This document shows positions 44,633 through 52,562 of a stretch of DNA of 64,000 bases, piece after piece. A program made the translations under genes and the position numbers. The first letter of the stretch is position 1; each line of letters begins with the position of its first letter. The DNA lies in NCBI RefSeq assembly GCF_009659375.1, contig NZ_WJQT01000008.1:54394-118393 (forward strand). Reading direction: 5' to 3'. The notes beneath the pieces are model-generated. The model searched no databases. It was not told the origin of the DNA and saw only the letters and a list, made by a program, of their open reading frames with translations. Origin of the DNA: Fundicoccus ignavus (GTDB taxonomy: Bacteria > Bacillota > Bacilli > Lactobacillales > Aerococcaceae).

Positions 44633-45124
44633 TTGAATTATCGTCTTGAAACGCAAACAAGCAATCGTAAAGTCATTGAGTTTCAAAAACGTCGTCAGAA
44701 TCAAGATGCTGAAGCAGAAGTAGAGCTTACACCAGCAACGAGACGTATGGCAGAACGGATTGAAGTCAAACCATCTACTAACTCTAAGGGACGCAAACTG
44801 GTTTTAGTGATGGTAGGATTAATCGCTATCGTATTGGCAGGGATACCCTTGCTACAGACCATGTCCCGCTCGGCTGAAGTTGCGGAGAATTTCGAACAAA
44901 CGCAACAGGCACATAATCAAGCAGTACAACAAAATCGAGTCGTACAACAAGAGTATCTACGATTACAAGATCCGGAGTATTTAGCTGAAATTGCTCGCCG
45001 TGACTATTATTACGCAAAACCTGGAGAAATTATTTTTGATTTAGGTGATGCTGAGACAGAAGCTGATTTGTTTCAACAATCGTTAAACGAGGAAGCAAAT
45101 AATGGAGATGCAGATTCTGAATAA
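44633..45124 (+). CDS. divIC: Septum formation initiator DivIC
   Basis: Bitopic divisome protein that complexes with FtsL and DivIB. 163 aa: basic cytoplasmic N terminus (1-53), transmembrane helix (about 54-76, LVLVMVGLIAIVLAGIPLL), coiled coil (80-110), then the RDYYYAKPGEIIFDL motif of the DivIC/FtsB family. TTG start with a poly-G Shine-Dalgarno (44621-44627). Confidence 0.9.
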   Translation: MNYRLETQTSNRKVIEFQKRRQNQDAEAEVELTPATRRMAERIEVKPSTNSKGRKLVLVMVGLIAIVLAGIPLLQTMSRSAEVAENFEQTQQAHNQAVQQNRVVQQEYLRLQDPEYLAEIARRDYYYAKPGEIIFDLGDAETEADLFQQSLNEEANNGDADSE

Positions 45125-45179
45125 GAAAAGGCTGCAATCGAGAAGTTAGTTTATTAGTTTTTATGCTGGTTATCAGCCA

Positions 45180-45199
45180 ACGGTATGACACCGTATAAT
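45180..45199 (+). promoter_or_regulatory. Promoter region of the S1-domain gene
   Basis: ACGGT-ATGAC-ACCGT palindrome (45180-45194) runs straight into TATAAT (45194-45199); AGGAGG follows. The palindrome overlaps the -10 and could be an operator. Confidence 0.4.
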
Positions 45200-45222
45200 A
45201 TTTTAGGAGGAACATATTTTTT

Positions 45223-45747
45223 ATGTCATTTGAAGTAGGTCAAAAGGTTGCAGGGAAAGTAACGGGAATTACACATTTTGGAGCATTTGTCTCATTGCCT
45301 GATAATAAAACAGGATTGATTCACATTAGTGAAATTTCGGACTCGTATATTAAAGACATCAATACTGTATTAACGGTAGGTCAAGAAGTAGAAGTTAAAG
45401 TTTTAACAATCGCTGCAGATGGAAAAATCAGTTTGTCATTGCGTCAAGCGAGTGAACAAGCGCAAGCTAAACCAGAAACAGCTAGCAGACCAAAACCTGC
45501 CTTTAATAAAGATGGTGATCGCAAGTTTAACAAACAACCGCAATCAGATAATGCACCGCGTTTTAACAAGGGTAAAGACGCACCGGCTCGTCCAACATTC
45601 TCGTCTAATCAGAATACACCTGTTAAAAAAGAAGGCGACTTTGATTCATTAATGAGTGGCTTCTTAAAAGATAGTGAGGATCGTTTATCATCATTAAGAC
45701 GTAATACCGAAGGTAAACGTGGTGGTCGTGGCGGACGCCGTAGCTAA
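45223..45747 (+). CDS. S1 RNA-binding domain protein (YabR-like)
   Basis: 174 aa: N-terminal S1 domain (about 1-72, GQKVAGKVTGITHFGAFVSL...GLIHISEIS...GQEVEVKVLTI) as in polyribonucleotide nucleotidyltransferase C terminus and general stress protein 13, then a low-complexity basic tail with KPxFNKD-type repeats ending RGGRGGRRS, a likely second RNA-binding region. ATG with AGGAGG. Conserved after divIC in Firmicutes. Confidence 0.88.
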   Translation: MSFEVGQKVAGKVTGITHFGAFVSLPDNKTGLIHISEISDSYIKDINTVLTVGQEVEVKVLTIAADGKISLSLRQASEQAQAKPETASRPKPAFNKDGDRKFNKQPQSDNAPRFNKGKDAPARPTFSSNQNTPVKKEGDFDSLMSGFLKDSEDRLSSLRRNTEGKRGGRGGRRS

Positions 45748-45781
45748 TCCACTACCGAACGTAAAATAAGTAATAAATATG

Positions 45782-45826
45782 CGCATCTAGTATTTGAGAT
45801 ATTCTCAAATACTAGATGCGTTTTTT
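45782..45826 (+). terminator. Terminator of the S1-domain gene
   Basis: CGCATCTAGTATTTGAG...CTCAAATACTAGATGCG, a perfect 17-bp stem, then T6. Confidence 0.95.
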
Positions 45827-45828
45827 GG

Positions 45829-46140
45829 TAATATAAGGTTTTATAAGTTTTATGTTGATTTACTAAGGTTTATACTACGTTCAGCTGATTGTTTTCCAAG
45901 GCGGTGGTCGCTTTCAAAGCCTCACTGAAGTTCGTGCTTTTCCAGCTCAATCGGCTAGGCTCTGTCTACTTCGTTCTGCTCATAGTCAGAGCAAGCTACG
46001 CCGACTGCCCTTTGTACCGCTATGGAAAACAATTCGCTGATCTACGTTAAGTATTCCAACAAAAGTAAAGCGATATAATCAAGTTATACTGCTAAACAGA
46101 ATTTAAAGTCCTTGGACTCGTCCGAGGCTTTCTCATGGTA
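45829..46140 (+). repeat. Dispersed palindromic element, copy 5 (best full-length copy)
   Basis: Left flank TATAAGTTTTATGTTGATTT; left arm ACGTTCAGCTGATTGTTTTC and CAAGGCGGTGG; inner CAATCGGCTAGGCTCTGTCT with CAGAGCAAGCTACGCCGACTG; right arm ACCGCTATGGAAAACAATTC and GCTGATCTACGT; right flank AAGTATTCCAACAAAAGTAA, a TATAAT, and a terminal CCTTGGAC-TC-GTCCGAGG hairpin before CTCATGGTA. It starts within 3 bp of the terminator T-run. Confidence 0.9.
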
Positions 46141-46285
46141 TAAGAAATTATAAGTTTTATGCTGGTTTAGCGTGGTTTGCGCTTCGCTCAGCTACGCAGG
46201 GTAGTTCAACAATAGTAAATCTATACGATCAAGTTGAAGTTGTAAAACTGAATTTAAGGGCAAAGGACTAGCCAAAGTTTTTCTT
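46141..46285 (+). repeat. Deletion derivative of the dispersed element
   Basis: Directly abuts copy 5. Left flank (ATTATAAGTTTTATGCTGG, GCGCTTCGCTCAGC) is joined straight to the right flank (TACGCAGGGTAGTTCAAC, GATCAAGTTGAAGTTGTAAA); the whole internal hairpin of about 170 bp is missing. From 46286 to 46588 I see only AT-rich DNA without a clear promoter. Confidence 0.75.
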
Positions 46286-46588
46286 ATCTTTTAAAAATAA
46301 AGTGTGTGCTTCACCACTTAGATGCAAGCTCTATGTTAGAATGCAATTAAGTAAAAAGGACTAAATTTCTATATAGTAATTATGACTTATAAATAGTAAG
46401 ATACTGTAGATGTATTATCTAGAGAATACTAGCACAAATATTACTTAAGGTTTGCTTTAGGTTAATCACTTAGAATTAATAGTGGTATTCAGCTAGCGAT
46501 TTTCAGGGATATATTGCTAATTGAATTATGTATATTGATTAATGCAATTATTTTTAGAGTATATTTTTAGATTTCGGGGGAAGTTCAT

Positions 46589-48022
46589 TTGGTAAAAAGA
46601 AAAACAAGTAAGTTATTTCAACCTCGTGTTTTTATGTTTGTCATAGTTATCGGTATGATGATTTTGGCTTTGTTAGGTATTATTAATTTAATGACGGGTA
46701 AAACGATATCTGTCAATCGTGAGCAAGTAATAGTCAGACAAGCTCCAGATACGACTTCAGAAGCGTTAGTTGAAATAGAAGCCGGCACTGAAGTGAGAAT
46801 GGTAGAAGAAAGTGATGGCTGGGCGCGGGTAAAAGTGAATAAACAAATAACAGGCTGGATTCCACAGTGGTTATTGAACAGGTCAGATCTTGTGAATGAT
46901 CAAGATCTAGGGGCTCAGTTATTGATAGAAACGTCTGTTTATAGTGAAAAAAACGAAACGAGTGAAGTATTGACTAGTCTGGCAGCGGGAAGTTATATTT
47001 TGGTTGACGAAGAAGCAGCTGGGTGGTTAACGGTTTCTATCCAAATGGATGACGATCAAATATCACGTACCGGTTATATTCCAACCCGATTAGTCAATTT
47101 GGTTACAGAAACTTTAGCGTTGACTAAAATAAATGAAAATAAGTTAGCGGATTTATCTCGATATGATGCGGAAGCTATTGCTTGGGCGAGAGCTGAGGAT
47201 GACTCAGTAGTGATTGTTAAACAGAATAATGAGCCCGTATTAGAGGGAGAGAACTACTATGATGATGTATTGTTTTATGCGGAAGCTGGAGATGAATTTT
47301 CTTTAGTTGGCGACTTAGCCACTTATGCCAATGCAGACTATTATTTAATAGAAGATGAAGCAGGGGGAAGGGGTTATATTAACTCTGACCGTGTGCAAGT
47401 TTCGACTTATTCAATAGGTCGTTTAGACTTACCTGTTGCAACTGAACTTTCAGAGGCAGTCATTATGCTGGATCCAGGTCATGGAGGTGTTGATACAGGT
47501 GCCCTGAGTTGGGATGGCGAGTCTGAAGAGAAAGTGGCAACGTTAGAAATCGCCTTAGTGATTAAAGAACAGCTGGAAGCAGAGGGGGCTACGGTTCTTT
47601 TAACAAGGGGAGCAGATGATTACCTTGAATTAGCAGAAAGAACAGAAGCGAGTAACGTGAGCAAAGTGGATCTGTTTATAAGCCTCCACTACGATAGTTC
47701 AGAGGATTCCTATTGGAGCGGAACGACTACTTATTATTATCATGATTCAGATAAACTATTTGCTGAAAGTGTTAATCAAGAACTAGACATACAAACTTTG
47801 GAGAACTCGGGTGTCGTTTTTGGGAATTATCATGTGTTACGTGAGAATACGCGACCGGCTATTCTCCTGGAATTAGGTTATATGAGCAATTATTATGATG
47901 TTGATTTGATTTTTTCTGAAGAATATCAGACAGATATTGCAACTGCAATCAAGACAGGAATCGAAAATTATTTCGTGGAAGTATCTGCTATTCAAACTGC
48001 GAACTTAGATAAATCAGAATAG
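46589..48022 (+). CDS. N-acetylmuramoyl-L-alanine amidase with SH3-type domains
   Basis: 477 aa membrane-anchored wall hydrolase cutting the MurNAc-L-Ala bond. Uncleaved signal anchor about 14-36; three SH3_3-like modules (about 38-95, 105-165 and a diverged one near 205-270); Amidase_3 catalytic domain about 290-468 with zinc ligands in LDPGHGG (His298), the following Glu, SLHYDS (His) and the catalytic Glu in LLELGYMS. TTG start after GGGGGAAG. No cysteine. It sits with the next two-component system between the S1 gene and tilS, a place where these neighbours are usually adjacent. Confidence 0.9.
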   Translation: MVKRKTSKLFQPRVFMFVIVIGMMILALLGIINLMTGKTISVNREQVIVRQAPDTTSEALVEIEAGTEVRMVEESDGWARVKVNKQITGWIPQWLLNRSDLVNDQDLGAQLLIETSVYSEKNETSEVLTSLAAGSYILVDEEAAGWLTVSIQMDDDQISRTGYIPTRLVNLVTETLALTKINENKLADLSRYDAEAIAWARAEDDSVVIVKQNNEPVLEGENYYDDVLFYAEAGDEFSLVGDLATYANADYYLIEDEAGGRGYINSDRVQVSTYSIGRLDLPVATELSEAVIMLDPGHGGVDTGALSWDGESEEKVATLEIALVIKEQLEAEGATVLLTRGADDYLELAERTEASNVSKVDLFISLHYDSSEDSYWSGTTTYYYHDSDKLFAESVNQELDIQTLENSGVVFGNYHVLRENTRPAILLELGYMSNYYDVDLIFSEEYQTDIATAIKTGIENYFVEVSAIQTANLDKSE

Positions 48023-48027
48023 AGAAA

Positions 48028-48068
48028 ATATCCCACTGAGTGCCATGGCCTTGGTGGGATGTTTATTT
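48028..48068 (+). terminator. Terminator of the amidase gene
   Basis: ATCCCACTGAG...CCTTGGTGGGAT stem, weaker T-rich tail GTTTATTTGT. Confidence 0.7.
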
Positions 48069-48069
48069 G

Positions 48070-48400
48070 TCATATAAGAGATTATAAGTTTTGTATTAAT
48101 TTACCAAGTTTTTTGTACTTCGCTCAGCTTATTGTTTTTGAAAGACAGTGATCGCTTTCAAAGCCTCACTGAAGTTCGTGCTTTTCTAGCTCAATCGGCT
48201 AGGCTCTGTCTATTTTGCTTTCTTTGTTGATAGTCAGGGCAAGTTTTCTGGTAATAGTGACGATTGCACTTTATTCCGCTATGGAAAACAAGTCGCTGAG
48301 CTACGTTAAGTATTCCAACTAAAGTAAAGCGATATAATCAAGTTAAAACTACTGTACGGAATTTAAAGTCCTAGGAATCGTCCGAGGTTTTCTCATGATG
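48070..48400 (+). repeat. Dispersed palindromic element, copy 6
   Basis: Flank ATTATAAGTTTTGTATTAAT; arms CGCTCAGCTTATTGTTTTTG and TATGGAAAACAAGTCGCTGA; inner CAATCGGCTAGGCTCTGTCT; a small insertion in the loop; right terminus CCTAGGA-ATCG-TCCGAGG hairpin and TCTCATG. Follows the amidase terminator and ends about 50 bp before the convergent kinase stop. Confidence 0.9.
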
Positions 48401-48451
48401 ATCTCTTCAATCTAATGTAGGTTATGCTGTCGTTCGAGTATCGGCTTGAAA

Positions 48452-49510
48452 TCAATCATTTGCTTTAGTATGTTTGGGTAAGATAACAGTTACTGTAGTT
48501 CCTTGGCCTAAGCTGCTTTTATACTTGATTTCAGCTTGGTGTAGTTTGAGTATTTGCTTGACTAAAGAGAGCCCGAGGCCATTTCCACTATTCAAGCGAC
48601 TGCTATCGGCTTGATAAAATTTATCGAAAATTTTATTCACTGTTTCGGGTGTCATGCCGATACCGGTGTCGCTTATGTCGAATCCAATGCGTCCATCCTC
48701 TAATTCATGCTGAGTAATTGTAATTTCTCCATCTTGGTGGTTATATTTTATTGCATTGTCTAGTAAGTTTACCCAGACTTGTTGCATTAACTCTTCGTTT
48801 CCTTCGAATTGTGTACGCTCAAGAATGATGTTAAAACTGATATTATACTTTTCCCATTTAGCTTGTAAAAAAAGCAACGCTTGTCTTATTTGTTCATCAA
48901 TGCGGATGATTTTGCGTTCAAGGCTAATGCCTTGGTGCTCTATTTTAGTAAGTTTAAGAATATTGTCAGTTAATTGAGTTAATTGTTGAGTGGCCACTAT
49001 TAATCTTTTGGACAAATCTTGTTGAGTATCATCGTCGATTTCAGGATCTTGTAGTAACTGGGCATAACCTTGAATAGTCGCTAAGGGCGTCTTAAATTCA
49101 TGAGAGACTGTCGATACGAAGTTATTTTGTAAGGCGTCGATCCCTCCCAACTCATGAACCATTAAGTTAAAGTCACGATATAGCTGGCTTACTTCTTCAA
49201 CTTTTTGTTCTGGATCCAATTCTACTGTGAAATCACCAGCGGACACTTTTGTCATATTTTCTCGTAAAACTTCGATAGGCTCGATGATTTGAAGCCCTAC
49301 GTAAGTTGTGATAAAAGCAGAAATCATACCGCTCAGAATAATCAAGAAAACCCAAACGTAGAAGCGACCGCTGAACATGATATCCCAATTAAAATAACTG
49401 TTTAAAGCATAAAGGACTGTCGAAAAAACGGTAAGAGACACAAACGTTGCGATACAGGTAATAATAGCGAAGTGGAAACGTAATTTTCCGTAAATGAATT
49501 TTTTCATCAT
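48452..49510 (-). CDS. Sensor histidine kinase with very short external loop
   Basis: 352 aa. Two helices (about 13-36 and 51-76) separated by only about 14 residues outside the membrane, as in intramembrane-sensing kinases; HAMP (about 76-128); HisKA with His137 in VSHEFKTPLA; HATPase_c with NLLDNAIKYN, DTGIGM and GLGLSLV. Its ATG overlaps the regulator stop (ATGA). Related kinases of this layout often respond to envelope stress or antimicrobial peptides; no detoxification transporter is adjacent here. Confidence 0.9.
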   Translation of the reverse strand: MMKKFIYGKLRFHFAIITCIATFVSLTVFSTVLYALNSYFNWDIMFSGRFYVWVFLIILSGMISAFITTYVGLQIIEPIEVLRENMTKVSAGDFTVELDPEQKVEEVSQLYRDFNLMVHELGGIDALQNNFVSTVSHEFKTPLATIQGYAQLLQDPEIDDDTQQDLSKRLIVATQQLTQLTDNILKLTKIEHQGISLERKIIRIDEQIRQALLFLQAKWEKYNISFNIILERTQFEGNEELMQQVWVNLLDNAIKYNHQDGEITITQHELEDGRIGFDISDTGIGMTPETVNKIFDKFYQADSSRLNSGNGLGLSLVKQILKLHQAEIKYKSSLGQGTTVTVILPKHTKAND

Positions 49511-50178
49511 TCAATTACCGCCTTATATCCTAAGCCTCTGACAGTCACAATTTCAAAATCACGATTATCTGAAAAGCGATCGCGCAATCGCTTTATGTGG
49601 ACGTCAATTGTTCTTTCATCCGTATCTGTATCCAAGCCCCATATTTCATCCATCAATTGTTGGCGGGTAAATATTTTGTCAGGATAGGAAAGTAATTTAT
49701 ATAAGAGTTGGAATTCCTTTTGTGGTAGGGTTAATTGTTGGTTGTTGAACATCACATTATAACTACTTTGGTCGAGTATTGTTTCGTTAACGGTTAATTG
49801 TTTAGTGTGAGCAATTTTGGCACGTCGTAGCAGCGCTTCGACTCTAAGTACCATTTCATCTAAATCGATTGGCTTGACCATATAATCATCAATACCTAAT
49901 TTAAAGCCTCGTTTCTTATCTTCGAGTGAATCGAGGGCGGTAATCATTAAAATTGGCACCTCAAAACCAGCATCTCTCATCAAACTTGCGAATTCAAAAC
50001 CGTCCATGTTTGGCATCATGACATCGGTAATGATTAAATCAACATGAATTTTTTCAAGTAAATCGAGGGCTTGTTGACCATCACTTGTTATAAACACGTC
50101 AAAATAGTTTTTTGAAAGAATGGATTGATAAATGCGGGCCAAGTTTTCATTATCTTCAATAACTAAAATTTTATTCAT
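49507..50178 (-). CDS. OmpR-family response regulator
   Basis: 223 aa. Receiver with Asp9 and phospho-acceptor Asp52 (IITDVMMP), KPID (Lys switch), winged helix about 130-222 with LPQKEFQLLYKLL, RQQLMDEIWG, ERTIDVHIKRLR and VRGLGYKA. Start moved to ATG 50178, 7 bp after AGGAGG; the longer frame starts without support. Co-transcribed with the downstream kinase. An inverted repeat TAACAAT-N13-ATTGTTA lies just upstream (50206-50232). Confidence 0.9.
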   Translation of the reverse strand: MNKILVIEDNENLARIYQSILSKNYFDVFITSDGQQALDLLEKIHVDLIITDVMMPNMDGFEFASLMRDAGFEVPILMITALDSLEDKKRGFKLGIDDYMVKPIDLDEMVLRVEALLRRAKIAHTKQLTVNETILDQSSYNVMFNNQQLTLPQKEFQLLYKLLSYPDKIFTRQQLMDEIWGLDTDTDERTIDVHIKRLRDRFSDNRDFEIVTVRGLGYKAVIE

Positions 50179-50205
50179 GTATATCCCTCCTAATTGGCAT
50201 GAGTG

Positions 50206-50232
50206 TAACAATTCTATATGAATTGATTGTTA
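50206..50232. promoter_or_regulatory. Inverted repeat upstream of the response regulator
   Basis: TAACAAT, 13-bp spacer, ATTGTTA, 28 bp before the regulator start. A candidate autoregulatory site; weak on its own in AT-rich DNA. Confidence 0.3.
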
Positions 50233-50372
50233 ATTATCGATGTATTGTTCATAGTCATTTAATAATTTCACTATACACTAAGCTTGCTTATTATTTAAAT
50301 ATTATTAATTTTACGAAATAAAATAATCAATTTGTAAATAAGTGACTATGGCTTTGCAGACAAATAAAACGT

Positions 50373-50378
50373 TATAAT
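50373..50378 (+). promoter_or_regulatory. -10 of tilS promoter
   Basis: TATAAT 32 bp before the start codon; a TTGCAG upstream is only 13 bp away, so the -35 is uncertain. Confidence 0.45.
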
Positions 50379-50409
50379 AGGTATATTAAATAGTTTAGGA
50401 GAATTATTG

Positions 50410-51870
50410 ATGGAAGCTTTACTTAGACAAGTTAAACAACAACTCGAATCATGGCCTGAATGGAAAAATGCCCATAAGATTGTGCTCGCTATTTCTGGCG
50501 GTGTAGATTCTATGGTGCTATTAGATTTGATGAGTGAAATGGTTAAGCTTCAAGAATACTCAGATAAAGAAATAATTGTCGCGCACTTTAATCATCAACT
50601 ACGCTCGCCTGAAGAGCATATAACTGAGCAAAACTTGGTTAAGAAGCAAGCAGAGGCCAAAGGCTTTACCTATTTCTTAGGCAAATGGGAAACACCTGTT
50701 GAAGTGAACGTAGAAGCTGCAGCGCGTGATGCGCGTTATCAGTTTTTTGCGGATGTTTTAAAAGGCAGTGAAGCAGATACCTTAATGACAGGTCATCATT
50801 TGAATGACACGGTTGAAACGTATTTAATGAGAGTGTTACGTGGTACATCGATGAAGGGAAGTCGAGGTATTCCCGCTAATTATCGTCGGATTTTAACAGA
50901 TCAACATCGCCATGCTGTTTTGGTTAATGTACTGAGACCTTTGATTGCGGTCCCTAAACAAGAATTATATGATTATGCGGCAGAGTTTTCAGTAGAGTAT
51001 CTTGAAGATGCGACAAATGATAGTCATAAATTTTTGCGTAATCGCATTAGACACCAATTGGTTCCGTTCTTTGAAAAAGAAAATCCGCAGTTTTTAAATA
51101 ATATGCTAGCGTTACAAGAACAATTTCAAGCCAGTTATTTAACGCATTTCGAAGATTATCTTGCGATTGAACCTCAGTTGCTTATGCGGGCGGAGCAAGG
51201 TTATTGGATTCTTTATGTGCCGACCTTGCGAGACTTAAGTGCTAATAAATTAAAAACATATTTATCAATTTTTTTTGAAGAACGTCTTATAGAAGATGTA
51301 CCGAATTACAATAAAGCAATGTTAGACCAAATGCATCAGCTAGTTTTGAATGACTCGGATCCTAATGCGGTGGTAATGTTAGGGGCAGGTTGGGAAGCTG
51401 TACGTCAGTATGATTTCATCTATATTCGCCCAAGTGGTTTCGTAATGGAGCCGAAGGAAGAACAAATAATTCGTATTGACCAGATGAATCAATGGATTAG
51501 CTTGTCGGAAGATGAAGAATTAGGTTTGTTTGAAATAGATTTCGTGACTACTCGTATGAAGAATGAAGCGGATCACCTGTTAACGTTAAGTATCCCAGAT
51601 CATTTAACAGATGGGTTTTACATGCGCCACCGCCAAGATGGTGATGAAATGGCAGTAGTAAGAGCGGATCAAACAATCTTTCATAAGAAAATTTCACGGA
51701 TTATGATTGATCAAAAGATACCATCCGATCAGCGTTTTGCTATGTGGTTACTCTGTGATAAAGCCGACCGAATTGTATGGTTAATCCCGCTCAAATACTC
51801 TGGATTGTATCAGCCGCAACAAACTGATACAATTACACATATCTTTTTATATAGAAAAGTGAGAAAATAA
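50410..51870 (+). CDS. tilS: tRNA(Ile)-lysidine synthase
   Basis: Converts C34 of the CAU-anticodon tRNA-Ile to lysidine so that it reads AUA; essential. 486 aa: PP-loop ISGGVDSM (about 30-37), HFNHQLR, EAAARDARY and TGHHLNDTVET, then LEDATN and the C-terminal TilS domain. Start at ATG 50410 (6 bp after AGGAGAA) rather than TTG 50407. First of the conserved tilS-hpt-ftsH set. Confidence 0.94.
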   Translation: MEALLRQVKQQLESWPEWKNAHKIVLAISGGVDSMVLLDLMSEMVKLQEYSDKEIIVAHFNHQLRSPEEHITEQNLVKKQAEAKGFTYFLGKWETPVEVNVEAAARDARYQFFADVLKGSEADTLMTGHHLNDTVETYLMRVLRGTSMKGSRGIPANYRRILTDQHRHAVLVNVLRPLIAVPKQELYDYAAEFSVEYLEDATNDSHKFLRNRIRHQLVPFFEKENPQFLNNMLALQEQFQASYLTHFEDYLAIEPQLLMRAEQGYWILYVPTLRDLSANKLKTYLSIFFEERLIEDVPNYNKAMLDQMHQLVLNDSDPNAVVMLGAGWEAVRQYDFIYIRPSGFVMEPKEEQIIRIDQMNQWISLSEDEELGLFEIDFVTTRMKNEADHLLTLSIPDHLTDGFYMRHRQDGDEMAVVRADQTIFHKKISRIMIDQKIPSDQRFAMWLLCDKADRIVWLIPLKYSGLYQPQQTDTITHIFLYRKVRK

Positions 51871-51880
51871 TACATTAATA

Positions 51881-51889
51881 TGGTACAAT
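51881..51889 (+). promoter_or_regulatory. Extended -10 promoter of hpt
   Basis: TGGTACAAT with -10 at 51884-51889. Confidence 0.5.
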
Positions 51890-51934
51890 GCAACTTGTTA
51901 CATCAAGATTACGTTGATTAGAAGGAGAACCTGA

Positions 51935-52489
51935 ATGTTAGAAAATGATATTAAAGAAGTCCTTGTCTCAGAAGAAGAGCTTAAAGTAGCAATTAAGCGA
52001 TTAGGTCAACAATTGACAGAAGAATATAAAGATAAGGAAGTAGTCGTGGTTGGTATTCTGCGAGGTGCTGCTTTATTTATGGCGGACATCATTCGTGAAA
52101 TGGATTGCTATTTGGAAATCGACTTTATGGACGTTTCAAGTTACGGAGAAGAATTTGTTTCTTCAGGTGAAGTTAAAATCGTTAAAGATTTAGATACGCG
52201 TGTTGAAGGCCGTGACTTCTTAATCGTTGAAGATATTATCGATACTGGTCGTACATTGAATTACTTAGTAGAGCTGTTACATTATCGTAAAGCAAAATCT
52301 GTTAAAGTTGTGACGCTTTTAGATAAGCCAGAAAGACGAATTATCGCGGATTTAGTTCCTGATTTTGTAGGAATTCAAGTTCCAAACGAATTTGTAGTTG
52401 GCTATGGTTTAGACTATAAACAAAAATACCGTAACTTACCTTACATCGGTGTGTTAAAACCAGAAGTTTATACTGAGCCAGAAGAGTAG
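51935..52489 (+). CDS. hpt: Hypoxanthine(-guanine) phosphoribosyltransferase
   Basis: Purine salvage: hypoxanthine or guanine plus PRPP to IMP or GMP. 184 aa with [22 protein letters not shown] and the PRPP loop [19 protein letters not shown] and [13 protein letters not shown] near the C terminus. AAGGAGAA before the ATG. In Bacillus HprT also interacts with FtsH control; the gene order is kept here. Confidence 0.94.
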   Translation: MLENDIKEVLVSEEELKVAIKRLGQQLTEEYKDKEVVVVGILRGAALFMADIIREMDCYLEIDFMDVSSYGEEFVSSGEVKIVKDLDTRVEGRDFLIVEDIIDTGRTLNYLVELLHYRKAKSVKVVTLLDKPERRIIADLVPDFVGIQVPNEFVVGYGLDYKQKYRNLPYIGVLKPEVYTEPEE

Positions 52490-52507
52490 TATTGTTCATT
52501 CAAATTG

Positions 52508-52516
52508 TGGTATGAT
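52508..52516 (+). promoter_or_regulatory. Extended -10 promoter of ftsH
   Basis: TGGTATGAT with -10 at 52511-52516, 46 bp before the start. Confidence 0.55.
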
Positions 52517-52562
52517 TAACAAGATATATGTTTAATACACAGATAAGGAGGAGATATATCTA

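Noticed and set aside
44628..44636. Two-codon minigene ATG GAT TGA overlapping the divIC start
   Set aside because: The poly-G Shine-Dalgarno directly abuts this ATG with no spacing, whereas it is well placed for the divIC TTG; unlike the pth case.
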